NCBI RefSeq assembly: GCF_900112305.1
Contig: NZ_FOKT01000005.1
Span: 124,001 to 188,000, forward strand
Length of the DNA: 64,000 bases
From: Microbulbifer thermotolerans
Lineage (GTDB): Bacteria > Pseudomonadota > Gammaproteobacteria > Pseudomonadales > Cellvibrionaceae
Direction of reading: 5' to 3'
The notes under the pieces are model-generated. The model did not search any database. It saw nothing but the letters and a program-made list of their open reading frames with translations, and was not told the DNA's origin. This document shows, in pieces, positions 14,001 to 22,030 of this stretch (its first letter is position 1; every line of letters begins with the position of its first letter). Position numbers and translations under genes: made by a program.

Positions 14001-16286
14001 AACCGTATCGGTTTGACACCACAGGCACCGCGGATCGCACTGGGACCGCTGGTATCGCAACCCATTACGCTGGGGGAAGGGAAAACGGAAAATACGGGCA
14101 CCGGCCTCAAACGGCTCAGCTGGAAACAGTTGCGCTGGGAAGGCGGACAGGTGCTCTGGACCACAGACCTGGAAGCTGTGGGGATGAGAGGCTGCGTTGC
14201 GGGCAGTGCTGCTGCGGTGGCGGAGGGGAGGGCAGATTTTTGCTGGCGTCTGCAGCAGCTGCGCCTGCCGGGTGGACAGAGGATATCCCTGTCCAGCCCC
14301 TTCTCTACGGATGGCTCCATTGAAGCTCTGGGGCTCAGCATCGACAGGGGCAGCGGTGATCCCTTGCAAATTGCGCGTATTCAATTGGACCAGCCCTCCT
14401 ACGGCGGCGCTTCCGTGGGCAAACTGTCCGGTGCCAGTGGTTGCCTGACGGCCGGCACTCTGGGCGATAACCGCCTGGCGCCCTGCTATCGATTGGGACG
14501 GGTAAGCATTCAGGGAATCGATAGGGTCGATACGTCGTCCGGCAAGGTCACTTTACTGCGCGGTGTTGCTATCGAAGGCGTGGAACTGAAGCAGGGGGAT
14601 TATCCCCAGGGGTTGCCGGCACAACTGTTGCAGCTGGAGCAGTTGCACACGGAGGAATTGCGTCTCGGCAGTGGTGAGATCGCTGTGCGTCAGCTGCGGT
14701 TGCAGGGCGTCGCCGGCTGCGTGCCGCCGGGTTATGTGGAAAGGCTAAACCACTGCCTGACACTCGATGCTGTTGATGTCAGCGGCAGCTATCGTTTCTC
14801 TACGCGACAATTGGCGCTGGCACAATTACAGCTGCACAAGGTACAGCTACTGACCGGAACGGGGCGCAGCCTGGTGCGCGGTGACAGCGTATCGGTGGAA
14901 CAGCTGTTGAGTGGAGAATCGGAGTTCCGTTTTCTGCGTGCCGAGGCGGAAGGGTTTGCCATTTTCGATCGGCGCGAGGGGGCACCGGAATACGAGCGCC
15001 ACTCTGTTATCGGCCGTCTGGCTGGCATGAGTGTTGCGCAATTGCATTACGACAGGCGCGGCAACCGCCTGGAAATCGAAAAAGTGGATGCACTGCGACC
15101 GCGCCTGATCGTTATGCGCGACCGCTCCGGCGAATACCCGCTGGCGCGGGATGTGGATGTGCTGACAGGCACACAGCCGCAGGAAAAACCCTTGATCCGC
15201 GCCGCAGACGCCATTACTGAAGGGATGAAAGTGCGCTATCACATCCGCGAGCTGGACGTGCGCCACGGTACCTTCACTTGGGTGGACCGCCAGGGCCAAT
15301 ATCGCGCGCGCTTGCCGATACGGGCAATTTATTTAACCCTGCGCAATGTCAGCAATTTGCCGCTTCACCCTCCGGCAACGGTATTGTTCAACGGCCGTCC
15401 CGGCGGTTTCGGTGAAATTCAACTGGCGGGCACCATCCGCTACCTCGAAACCAAAAAGTGGAACGCCGATCTGACCGGTTATATCGAAAATACCAACCTG
15501 ATCCCCGCGACGCCTTATATGGCCAAGTTGCTCGGCTACAAGATTCTGCAGGGGCAGCTGGACGCGCGCCTGGATATCCGTATACGGGAGAACAAGGTAA
15601 ACGCCTTTGCGGATATGAAATTGAATAAGATCAAGGTCCGCCGTGTGCAAGAGAAGGATAAGCTTCCGGTGAAGTCTTCCATTATCCCGCTGGATATTGC
15701 GCTGCTGTTGTTAAAAGACGGCCAGGGCAATGTGCGATTCGATATGCCGGTAAGCGGCGATCTCTATGATCCGAAATTTTCCTTCAGTTTTATCTTCAGT
15801 CATCTATTGCAGCGGGCAATTATTGAATCTTTGTTTGCTTATTTCACACCGGTTGGCTTCTATACTTTGGCGAAATTCGCTTGGGGGCGTTTCCGTGCGG
15901 TCAGATTCGAGCCGATTTTTTTCGAGCCCGGCAAGAGTGAGCTCGACGCCACAGCCTGGGAGCAGCTGCGGGAAATGGTTGTAAGACTGCGCGAGCGCCC
16001 GGACGCGCGCCCCGGCATCTGTGGCATTGCCAATGCCCGCGATTGGTATGCGCTTTATCCGGATTCCACGCCGGGGCTGGGCGGCAGCCGCAAAGCGCGG
16101 GAAAAGTTCTACCGGAATCCACCGCTGAAGTTATTTGAGGAGTTTGAACGTCTGGCGCAGGAGCGCAGCCGCAAGATAGAGCGCTTCCTGATAGACGAGG
16201 GAATAGGCGCCCAAGAGCTGATTCCCTGTGCGCCCGACTACAATGGACGTGATTTCGACGAACCGCGGGTGGAATTTTCGCGGTAG
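11058..16286 (+). CDS. Giant AsmA-like DUF748 envelope protein with 12 cysteine-pair repeats
   Basis: A 1,742-residue protein. An N-terminal membrane anchor (residues about 12-37, RLLWWLVAILLLLGIANLAAG) is followed by an AsmA/DUF748-type start (VERWLKERGLDAEIGHLQLSV...LRLVVSDVRA) and a DUF748-like C-terminus (KVNAFADMKLNKIKVRRV, PLDIALLLLKDGQGNVRFDMPVSGDLYDPKF, FEPGKSELD). The long middle (about residues 156-1235) is a chain of beta-rich repeats of about 92 residues, each with GC-[LVI]-P and a second cysteine 13-20 residues on. The body is probably periplasmic and may span the envelope; AsmA-like proteins are implicated in lipid transport. The ATG at 11058 replaces a weaker TTG at 11040. Confidence 0.8.
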   Translation: MPLNNSPPLDITRRLLWWLVAILLLLGIANLAAGTLLAAQVERWLKERGLDAEIGHLQLSVVNLRLVVSDVRAKNGSGRGFRARELMLDYSWWQLLRGRIQLQRAYLDGAYMDLESRSSESGRRWEVGGWALGQGPRRDRDFRLLLEQVRIRDSTLCYRHRPDWTSPGCVDFGELRVRDFLLGLQRTGDVPLDITIGADKLNLRNLLITEKASGAVDATLVELALSDGLYRRPGNRISADTLKAQMFGSCPPQRWADALPALQRLVGHCGVARRLQLKGDLLFSFGKSGEVRWRAALGQDIALRYANQVWHNWRAHRLALKEFHYRRAQKTLRWQSAGASDFDWCPSGLRNKQHHYCSRAGTLTLPDPVTFDWRKKITISTGPSRLKRVQLLDLAQSRRNPFSANLALLGALEYRGETGILSIDGVDLESASGCIPGQLWHQPDYCVRLAGLSGSEQFQVQFGSRIVQRPWGFASGPLRLSQFSMATEGRPQLQLRKLHWQRINLLGAGAPFLLQDFALQFLSGCLPDGLLPEKLRPLCGELANFNGRGHFAWQRGEAGYLIAGELSLGRLRLADQLSGGGLLLQKLHTGEGILRRSADSDHPWVQRGLSGSVDIPITAGHHENTPEAIEDDSVDEKGLLPEELAQRREDVQTGDRDDGMPPPDIASPNLKLDSTSLSRLQGCLPKSWARLLFSNPQQMPGCFDLRNWRQRGPLVVAWQGGIDFSAAQLSLEKVRASTPAGAELLNLSGLHLPAARLRHLPPPYRSTFVSLPDFSLQDFYGCLPVGVNAAVFDIRCAELHNLHAGKRFELTVDRRKVSAYMSGSRAQWILLAEEGEHPIFELQKLSAPQLEVEWQRGANRPGKLALKDFYAAQLHACLPQEWQLRSDLPRCISTAELHTIGERGLAVAETLFKSSPIAKPLWRFQSLRLAELSLSADTLDLLNLQLQGLRFCGLADLLPQTARQLGIADCASAQQIHLPGTNRIGLTPQAPRIALGPLVSQPITLGEGKTENTGTGLKRLSWKQLRWEGGQVLWTTDLEAVGMRGCVAGSAAAVAEGRADFCWRLQQLRLPGGQRISLSSPFSTDGSIEALGLSIDRGSGDPLQIARIQLDQPSYGGASVGKLSGASGCLTAGTLGDNRLAPCYRLGRVSIQGIDRVDTSSGKVTLLRGVAIEGVELKQGDYPQGLPAQLLQLEQLHTEELRLGSGEIAVRQLRLQGVAGCVPPGYVERLNHCLTLDAVDVSGSYRFSTRQLALAQLQLHKVQLLTGTGRSLVRGDSVSVEQLLSGESEFRFLRAEAEGFAIFDRREGAPEYERHSVIGRLAGMSVAQLHYDRRGNRLEIEKVDALRPRLIVMRDRSGEYPLARDVDVLTGTQPQEKPLIRAADAITEGMKVRYHIRELDVRHGTFTWVDRQGQYRARLPIRAIYLTLRNVSNLPLHPPATVLFNGRPGGFGEIQLAGTIRYLETKKWNADLTGYIENTNLIPATPYMAKLLGYKILQGQLDARLDIRIRENKVNAFADMKLNKIKVRRVQEKDKLPVKSSIIPLDIALLLLKDGQGNVRFDMPVSGDLYDPKFSFSFIFSHLLQRAIIESLFAYFTPVGFYTLAKFAWGRFRAVRFEPIFFEPGKSELDATAWEQLREMVVRLRERPDARPGICGIANARDWYALYPDSTPGLGGSRKAREKFYRNPPLKLFEEFERLAQERSRKIERFLIDEGIGAQELIPCAPDYNGRDFDEPRVEFSR

Positions 16287-16380
16287 CGAGCCAGCGGAAC
16301 CTGTGGTTCATCCGCTTCCCGGCGCTCAGGTTTTTTTCGGACCGGATAAGGCGCTGTAAACACTAAGGAAGGTGAATATT

Positions 16381-18327
16381 ATGGCAATGAACCTCGCCCA
16401 AAAGCTGATCCAGAGCCATCTTGTCAGCGGCTCCCTGGAACCGGGCAGCACGATCGCACTGAAGATCGACCAGACGCTCACCCAGGACGCCACCGGCACT
16501 ATGGTGATGCTGGAATTTGAGGCCCTGGGCCTGCCGCGGGTAAAAACGGAAATATCCGCCCAGTATGTTGACCACAACTTGTTGCAGACGGATTTTAAGA
16601 ACGCCGACGATCACTTGTTCTTGCAGAGTGCCTGTCGGAAATATGGTCTCTGGTATTCGCGGCCGGGAAACGGCGTCAGTCACCCGGTGCATATGTCCTG
16701 CTTCGGCATCCCCGGAAAAACCTTATTGGGGTCCGACAGCCACACCTGTGCCGCCGGATCTATGGGCATGCTCGCCATAGGTGCCGGCGGGCTGCAGGTT
16801 GCCATGGCGATGGCCGGCCTGCCTTTCGCGATTAAGATGCCGAAAATTCTCGGCGTAAAGCTGGTTGGTGAACTGCCGCCGTGGGTCAGCGCCAAGGATA
16901 TTATTCTGGAAATGCTGCGCCGCTATACGGTTAAGGGGTGCGTGAACACGATTGTTGAATATCACGGCCCGGGTCTGAAACAGCTCAGGGCGATGGATCG
17001 CCACGTGATTGCCAATATGGGCCAGGAAATGGGGGCCACCGCCAGCGTCTTTCCCGCCGACGAAGCGGTGCGCGCCTTTCTGAAACAGCAGCAGCGCGAA
17101 GCGGACTTTGTTCCGCTGCAGGCAGACGAGGGCGCGACCTACGACGAAGAGGACACTATCGACTTGTCCAAACTGGAGCCGTTGATCGCCTGTCCATCCA
17201 GCCCGGACAAGGTGGTGCCGGTGCGGGAAGTGGCGGGGCGGCCAATCTACCAGAGCTATATCGGCTCGTCCGCCAATCCGGGACTGCGGGACTTTGTCAT
17301 ACCCGCGCGTATGGTCGCCGGCAGGCGGGTGGATGACAGTGTGTCATTTGATATCAACCCCACATCGCGCCAGTTGCTGGAGGAAATCAGCCGCAGCGGG
17401 GATCTGGCGACACTGCTGGAAGCCGGTGCCAGATTGCATCAAACCGGCTGCGGCGGTTGCATCGGCATGGGGCAGGCGCCCGCCAGCGGCCGTATCAGCC
17501 TGCGCACCGTGCCGCGCAACTTCCCCGGGCGCTCCGGTACCGAGGAGGATCAGGTTTACCTGTGCAGCCCGGAAGTGGCCACTGCCAGTGCGCTGACGGG
17601 AAAGATTACCGATCCCCGCGACCTGGATATGGATTACCCGGAATTCACCGAACCGGAACAGTTGTCCGATATGCGCCCGCTGCTGCAGCCGCCCCAGGAA
17701 ATCCCCGTTGAGGTGGAGCTGGTCAAGGGGCCCAATATCAAACCCTTGCCGGATTTTGAAAAGCTGCCGGAAGTATTGAAGGGGCCGCTGCTGCTCAAAG
17801 CGGGGGACAATGTGTCCACCGACGAAATACTCCCCGCCGGTGCCGAAATACTCCCCCTGCGCTCTAATATCCCCGCCATCAGCCGCTATGCTTTTTGCCG
17901 CGTCGACGAAAATTTCTATCAGCGTGCTATGGATCTAAACGGGGATTGCTTCGTGGTGGGCGGTGATAACTACGGCCAGGGCTCCAGCCGCGAACACGCA
18001 GCCATCGCGCCCCGCTACCTGGGGGTTCGCTGTGTGATCGCCAAAAGCATGGCCCGCATCCACCGTCGAAATCTGATCAACTTTGGCATCTTGCCACTGC
18101 TCTTCGATGATCCCGCGGATTACGACAAATTGGCGCAGGATGCCGAATTGGAAATTGACGCTCCCATGAAACAGCTGAAACCCGGTCAGCCGGTAAATAT
18201 AAAAAACAACACTTCCGGGGAAACGATAGCACTTCGCCATGACCTTTCCCCCGAGGAGATAGAAACCATAAAGGCCGGTGGTTTAATCAATGAAGTGAGA
18301 GAAAAGCATCTTTTGATGGATTCGTAG
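16381..18327 (+). CDS. Aconitate hydratase (about 650-residue form)
   Basis: A 648-residue enzyme that interconverts citrate and isocitrate in the TCA cycle. It has the aconitase signature GSDSHTCAAGSMGML, the paired cluster cysteines TGCGGCIGMGQAP that with the first cysteine hold the [4Fe-4S] centre, and the swivel-domain GDNYGQGSSREHAAIAPRYLG. The length matches the shorter mitochondrial-type bacterial lineage rather than AcnA (about 890) or AcnB (about 860). AAGGAAGG lies about 10 nt before ATG 16381; a GTG at 16372 is too close to it. It is the only aconitase in the window, and aceK lies 16 kb away. Confidence 0.93.
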   Translation: MAMNLAQKLIQSHLVSGSLEPGSTIALKIDQTLTQDATGTMVMLEFEALGLPRVKTEISAQYVDHNLLQTDFKNADDHLFLQSACRKYGLWYSRPGNGVSHPVHMSCFGIPGKTLLGSDSHTCAAGSMGMLAIGAGGLQVAMAMAGLPFAIKMPKILGVKLVGELPPWVSAKDIILEMLRRYTVKGCVNTIVEYHGPGLKQLRAMDRHVIANMGQEMGATASVFPADEAVRAFLKQQQREADFVPLQADEGATYDEEDTIDLSKLEPLIACPSSPDKVVPVREVAGRPIYQSYIGSSANPGLRDFVIPARMVAGRRVDDSVSFDINPTSRQLLEEISRSGDLATLLEAGARLHQTGCGGCIGMGQAPASGRISLRTVPRNFPGRSGTEEDQVYLCSPEVATASALTGKITDPRDLDMDYPEFTEPEQLSDMRPLLQPPQEIPVEVELVKGPNIKPLPDFEKLPEVLKGPLLLKAGDNVSTDEILPAGAEILPLRSNIPAISRYAFCRVDENFYQRAMDLNGDCFVVGGDNYGQGSSREHAAIAPRYLGVRCVIAKSMARIHRRNLINFGILPLLFDDPADYDKLAQDAELEIDAPMKQLKPGQPVNIKNNTSGETIALRHDLSPEEIETIKAGGLINEVREKHLLMDS

Positions 18328-18403
18328 CAAAATTTAAAAGCGCGAAACTTGTAGTTGGCTCAGGGGCTTCGGGCAATAGGAATCAAATGATGGCCAGACC
18401 CAG

Positions 18404-18616
18404 GGAAACTCTGATTAATTCGCGTGAACGCTTTGGTTAGTTCCGTGGCGCTCAGGCAATAGCATGGCCATTTCGAAAACGCACGAGTACTTCCCTGTAG
18501 CTCCGACGGATACATCCCTGTATCCGACGGTTTCGAAATGGCCATGCTATCACCTGAGCTTCTCATCTAGCTCCAAAGAATTTTTACCGTCAGGAAGCGA
18601 ATTAATCAGAGGTTCT
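18404..18616. repeat. MITE copy B
   Basis: A 213-bp repeat of the same family. Left terminal repeat GGAAACTCTGATTAATTCGC, right GCGAATTAATCAGAGGTTCT. Internal arms GCATGGCCATTTCGAAA / TTTCGAAATGGCCATGC. Flanks CCAG and CTAG differ by one base. It fills most of the 351-bp gap between aconitase and fetB; nothing else was seen there. Confidence 0.85.
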
Positions 18617-18678
18617 CTAGGGCATTTCTTCCAGAAAGCCAAGTGCGTTATTGTCCGCTTGTATTTTCTGCGTAGATG

Positions 18679-19497
18679 TTATGTGAAGAAACGGTCGTGC
18701 CCAGCTGTTGTCAGCCGATCCACCCGCAACCGTTCCCGCCTGTCAAACAGCCGCCGCGAACAGAGCGCCACCGCGGCAAAGGTACCGAACCCGGTACCGG
18801 CGGCGATGGTGAACATAATCAGGATCTGGTATTTAACCGCCAGTGCCGGCGGGCTGCCGGCGAGTATCTGGCCGGTCATCATGCCGGGGAGGGAGACGAT
18901 GCCAGCGGCGGCCATGGCGTTAATGATTGGCATCAGCCCCGCGCGCATGGCTTCGCGGCGGAAGTCGCCGCAGGCTTCTGACCAGGTCTCCCCCAGCATC
19001 AGTCGGTTTTCAATAATATTGCGGGAACGCCGCGCGCTTTCAGTGAGCCGGTCCAGTCCGAGCGCGACGCCGGTCATGGTATTGCCCAGCAGCATACCCA
19101 GGAGCGGTATCGCATACTGGGGTTGATACCAGGGCTCGGGGCCGATGACCGCAACCAGTGTCAGCACAGTGACGCTGAAGGCGGAGATAAACATCGATAG
19201 TGTGCCTATGGCAAAACTCCAGCCGCCACGAAGCCGATATTTCTGCCGCGCGACAACTTCGCGGCCTGCGAGCAGCAGCATGGCCAGTCCCATCAGCGCC
19301 ACCCAAAAGAGGCTGCCCACTGCGAAGAGCGCTTCCAGTACCAGTCCGATCAGCGCCAATTGAATGGCGGTGCGCAGCGCGGCGATCAGCAGGGATTTTC
19401 CCACGCCCAGGTGCGCCGCGAAGGTGCAGGCGGCCAGTGCCATCACCAGACAGGACGCCAGCGCCAGCTGCCACCAGGACAGGGCGATTGCATTCAT
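18679..19497 (-). CDS. fetB: FetB/YbbM-type ABC transporter permease
   Basis: A 272-residue inner-membrane permease of the UPF0014 family with several hydrophobic helices (SWWQLALASCLVMALAAC, LIAALRTAIQLALIGLVLEALF, FWVALMGLAMLLLAG). Family marks include AALRTAIQLALIG, IPLLGMLLGNTMTGVALGLDRL and ALMRAGLMPIINAMAAAGIVSLPGMMTGQILAG. Known FetAB complexes export iron or affect metal tolerance; the substrate here is not shown by sequence. The start overlaps the fetA stop by ATGA. An upstream in-frame extension to 19626 lies in fetA and is not used. Confidence 0.88.
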   Translation of the reverse strand: MNAIALSWWQLALASCLVMALAACTFAAHLGVGKSLLIAALRTAIQLALIGLVLEALFAVGSLFWVALMGLAMLLLAGREVVARQKYRLRGGWSFAIGTLSMFISAFSVTVLTLVAVIGPEPWYQPQYAIPLLGMLLGNTMTGVALGLDRLTESARRSRNIIENRLMLGETWSEACGDFRREAMRAGLMPIINAMAAAGIVSLPGMMTGQILAGSPPALAVKYQILIMFTIAAGTGFGTFAAVALCSRRLFDRRERLRVDRLTTAGHDRFFT

Positions 19498-20093
19498 TCC
19501 TGCAGCTCCAGCAGTTTCGAACCCTCGATGCAAAAGTGCCGCTTGGCCACCCGCCGGATTTGCTCTCGGCTGTGGGCTACCCACAGCACTGGGCGGTTTC
19601 GTGCGTGGATTACGGATATCAGCCAATCTTCCACTTGCCGGGTGGTCTTCTCGTCCAGATTGGCGGTGGGCTCATCGAGTAATAGCACATCGGGTTCGCG
19701 GGACAGGGCTCGAATCAGTGCCAGGCGTTGCTTTTCCCCGGAAGATAGTCGGGAGACGGACCATTCGCTCACGTCCTCGTCGAAACCCAGAGCGTGAAGG
19801 GCTTTTGGCATGGGCTTGTACAGATGTTCGCCGACAGTGTCGAACCACCAGGCGCTCTCCGCAGGCACCATCATCACCGAGCGCCGCCAGCGGTGGCCGG
19901 GTACTAAGCCCTGTGCCAAATTCCCCAGTTTCACAGTGCCGCCGTGGGGTTCCAGGTCCGCAACAGCCCTGAGCAGGCGGCTCTTGCCAGCGCCGGAAGG
20001 ACCGGACAGGCACACTATCTCTCCCGGCGCCACTTCCAGGTTGATATTTTGGAGGGTGCCGATCGACACCTGGTGAAGTATGAGTTTGGCCAA
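19494..20093 (-). CDS. fetA: FetA/YbbL-type ABC transporter ATPase
   Basis: A 199-residue ATPase with Walker A GPSGAGKSRLLRA, signature LSSGEKQRLALIRAL, Walker B VLLLDEP and a switch histidine in VAHSREQ. It is slightly shorter than typical FetA. The frame extends to 20213 through the neighbouring gene, but the likely start is the TTG at 20093 (MAKLILHQV) with AGGCAAG upstream; that start is uncertain. It pairs with fetB and follows the DUF2214 gene by about 17 bp, so all three are probably one operon. Confidence 0.85.
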   Translation of the reverse strand: MAKLILHQVSIGTLQNINLEVAPGEIVCLSGPSGAGKSRLLRAVADLEPHGGTVKLGNLAQGLVPGHRWRRSVMMVPAESAWWFDTVGEHLYKPMPKALHALGFDEDVSEWSVSRLSSGEKQRLALIRALSREPDVLLLDEPTANLDEKTTRQVEDWLISVIHARNRPVLWVAHSREQIRRVAKRHFCIEGSKLLELQE

Positions 20094-20110
20094 TGCACTT
20101 GCCTGTCGGT

Positions 20111-20563
20111 TCAGCCGAAGTAGCCGATTCCTCTCGCCATCATGGCCGCGCACAACAGAATACCGACTACCGCCGCCAGCTCGATATGCACAATGCCGCG
20201 CATCCGCTTCCACTGCCGCTCGCTGACATCCGGCAGTTTCCCCTGTTTGAGGGACTTGTTCCAGGAGACAAAGCGAAAGGTTGGGTAAATGGAAAGCAAT
20301 GCGGCAAGAAAAAACAGCGCCAGCTTTGCGTGGAAGGCGCCGTTGTGAAAATAGTAGGCACTGCCCTTCTCGAAGTAGAAAACCCGCAACAGGCCGACCA
20401 CCACGAGTAGCCCCGCGGAAATGCCCAGTACCCGATCGACGATTTGAAGCTTGCGCGCCTTCTCAAGCGTGAACTTTTGCCCCAGCAGCACTAGTTCTAT
20501 GGCGATGGCGGAGACCAGGGCGAAGGCGGTGAGGTGGTGTAGGAATGCGAAAGTCAGAGGCAT
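20111..20563 (-). CDS. DUF2214 family membrane protein
   Basis: A 150-residue protein with four probable membrane helices (LTFAFLHHLTAFALVSAIAIELVLLG, VLGISAGLLVVVGLLRVFYF, KLALFFLAALLSIYP and HIELAAVVGILLCAAMMARGI). The GSAYYFHNGAFHAKLALF and LRVFYFEKG elements are typical of DUF2214. Function unknown; the conserved histidines suggest a possible heme or metal site. It sits immediately upstream of fetAB in the same direction. Confidence 0.8.
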   Translation of the reverse strand: MPLTFAFLHHLTAFALVSAIAIELVLLGQKFTLEKARKLQIVDRVLGISAGLLVVVGLLRVFYFEKGSAYYFHNGAFHAKLALFFLAALLSIYPTFRFVSWNKSLKQGKLPDVSERQWKRMRGIVHIELAAVVGILLCAAMMARGIGYFG

Positions 20564-20574
20564 TTTTTTGAATT

Positions 20575-21171
20575 TTAGTAGATATTGGATATATCTTCGT
20601 CGAAAATCAAACCGTCCAAATCGAATTCTTCACAGGTTTGCTTGAATTCATCCGTGCAAAACACTCCCCCAAAAGATTTTTCGCCCGAGCGGAACAGGAA
20701 CTTTCCCTGTAGATCGCTCTCACTGAAGACAAGCTTTTCAATTCCATCAGGGAAGGTTCGATCTTCACCGGAATATTGGTAAACGGTTTTTTTCTCGTCT
20801 ACTTCGACATAGGTAAATAGGTTGAATATAAAGTAGTTGGTTTCCTGAACCTGTACGGGTAGAAACTCTCCATGCGGCTCAAGTATAAGGCTTAGCGCGG
20901 CCTTGGCTTTCTCGGAAAGTACTAATGCTGATCCTATCCATATGGAAATATTCGGGATCTTTACTGCAGAGGGGTACATGGGAGAGGCTTCGAAGTCGGA
21001 TTTGACCCGTTTCCACGGGTGTGGAAATGGCTTGCCGCTAGTGCCCAGATCCGAACAATCAGACAAGCCGGATTCCGAATCTTCCAGGTGGAGCTGTTCA
21101 TAAAGTTGGACGCAGTCTAAGGAAAGCTCTTTGAACGACTTTTCATCATTCTTTAATCTGTAGAGATTCAT
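20575..21171 (-). CDS. Imm11-type (DUF1629-like) immunity protein
   Basis: A 198-residue soluble acidic protein with the layout of Imm11/DUF1629 immunity proteins: an N-terminal strand-helix part (MNLYRLKNDEKSFKELSLDC), a central block on a bound-state value (PNISIWIGSALVLSEKAKAAL, EPHGEFLPVQVQETNYFIFNLFTYVEV) and the C-terminal end (KLVFSESDLQGKFLFRSG, FCTDEFKQTCEEFDLDGLIFDED). It starts at ATG 21171, overlapping the toxin stop (TAATG). It probably neutralises the AHH nuclease encoded just upstream. Family call is by pattern. Confidence 0.7.
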   Translation of the reverse strand: MNLYRLKNDEKSFKELSLDCVQLYEQLHLEDSESGLSDCSDLGTSGKPFPHPWKRVKSDFEASPMYPSAVKIPNISIWIGSALVLSEKAKAALSLILEPHGEFLPVQVQETNYFIFNLFTYVEVDEKKTVYQYSGEDRTFPDGIEKLVFSESDLQGKFLFRSGEKSFGGVFCTDEFKQTCEEFDLDGLIFDEDISNIY

Positions 21172-21896
21172 TATTTGCCGCTCCACAATGGATCTTTTGG
21201 GCTTTCGATTTTTACCGGATAGGTGCCGCTTTTAATTTTCATTTTGACGTCTCTCAATTTGGCGACGAAGGTTGGCCCGGGAGGGATTGGAAGAAATTGG
21301 ACTGAAATCCAGTGCTCATAGTTTACGCCGTGTATGGATTTATGTGTTGGGGCTTCGGGTGTGGCCCAGTGATTTTTGTGTGTTTTCAAGTTTGGTATCC
21401 ATACGCCATTTCTCGGATCGTTTATGCGGATGCCGGACAGATGCAGTTTGATGCGAGCCGCTAGCAGGTTTTTCTGCTTCCAGCGCCCTTTCCCCGGTAT
21501 AAGGTGGTGGGCTACATGCTGTAGGCTGGGTTTTGGTTCTCCTTCTGCAAGCAGGTGACGGGCAAGCACCTTGGTTGGGTGATGCTTTTCCTTACGCATG
21601 CGCTCAAGTCTTTGGGAGGATGTCAGGGCGTTGAATTCCATCCGGTATTTAACCAACCCATCTTCAATAGACGCGAGCGTATTGATTCGTCTGCGCTCCT
21701 GCTCCAGATGCTCTCGTGCCTCACGCCACTCTCGTAGGCGTTTATCCCGTTCTTGCGGGGATTCATTGCTTAAGGAGGGGGAGTATTGGGCCGCGTGATA
21801 GGCATCACACTTCTTTTCAAATTCGTAGATGGCCATTTCCAGGGCTGTTGCGGCTTTGGGTGGGGCATTGGGAGCCGGAGGCTGTTCAAGCCACAT
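21171..21896 (-). CDS. AHH-domain nuclease toxin (orphan effector)
   Basis: A 241-residue protein. Residues about 20-110 are charged and helical (EKKCDAYHA, EWREAREHLEQERRR). Residues about 124-200 form an AHH nuclease domain of the HNH/EndoVII fold: VAHHLIPGKG (A129 H130 H131), LHLSGIRINDPRNGVWIP, then THKSIHGVNYEHWI. The start is ATG 21896 with AAGGAG 7 nt upstream; an earlier Met at 21947 lacks a site. There is no PAAR, VgrG, Rhs or signal peptide, so delivery is unclear. The stop overlaps the immunity ATG. Confidence 0.75.
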   Translation of the reverse strand: MWLEQPPAPNAPPKAATALEMAIYEFEKKCDAYHAAQYSPSLSNESPQERDKRLREWREAREHLEQERRRINTLASIEDGLVKYRMEFNALTSSQRLERMRKEKHHPTKVLARHLLAEGEPKPSLQHVAHHLIPGKGRWKQKNLLAARIKLHLSGIRINDPRNGVWIPNLKTHKNHWATPEAPTHKSIHGVNYEHWISVQFLPIPPGPTFVAKLRDVKMKIKSGTYPVKIESPKDPLWSGK

Positions 21897-22030
21897 ATAG
21901 CACACTCCTTGCGCAGTGGATTCTTTGCGATTATGGCTAGCGGTCATGGTAGTAGCAAGATGTTGGACTTTGAACCCGGGCTACCTGTCGGCCATAATCC
22001 GCTCCTTCCGCACAAGATAACGAGAGTTGT

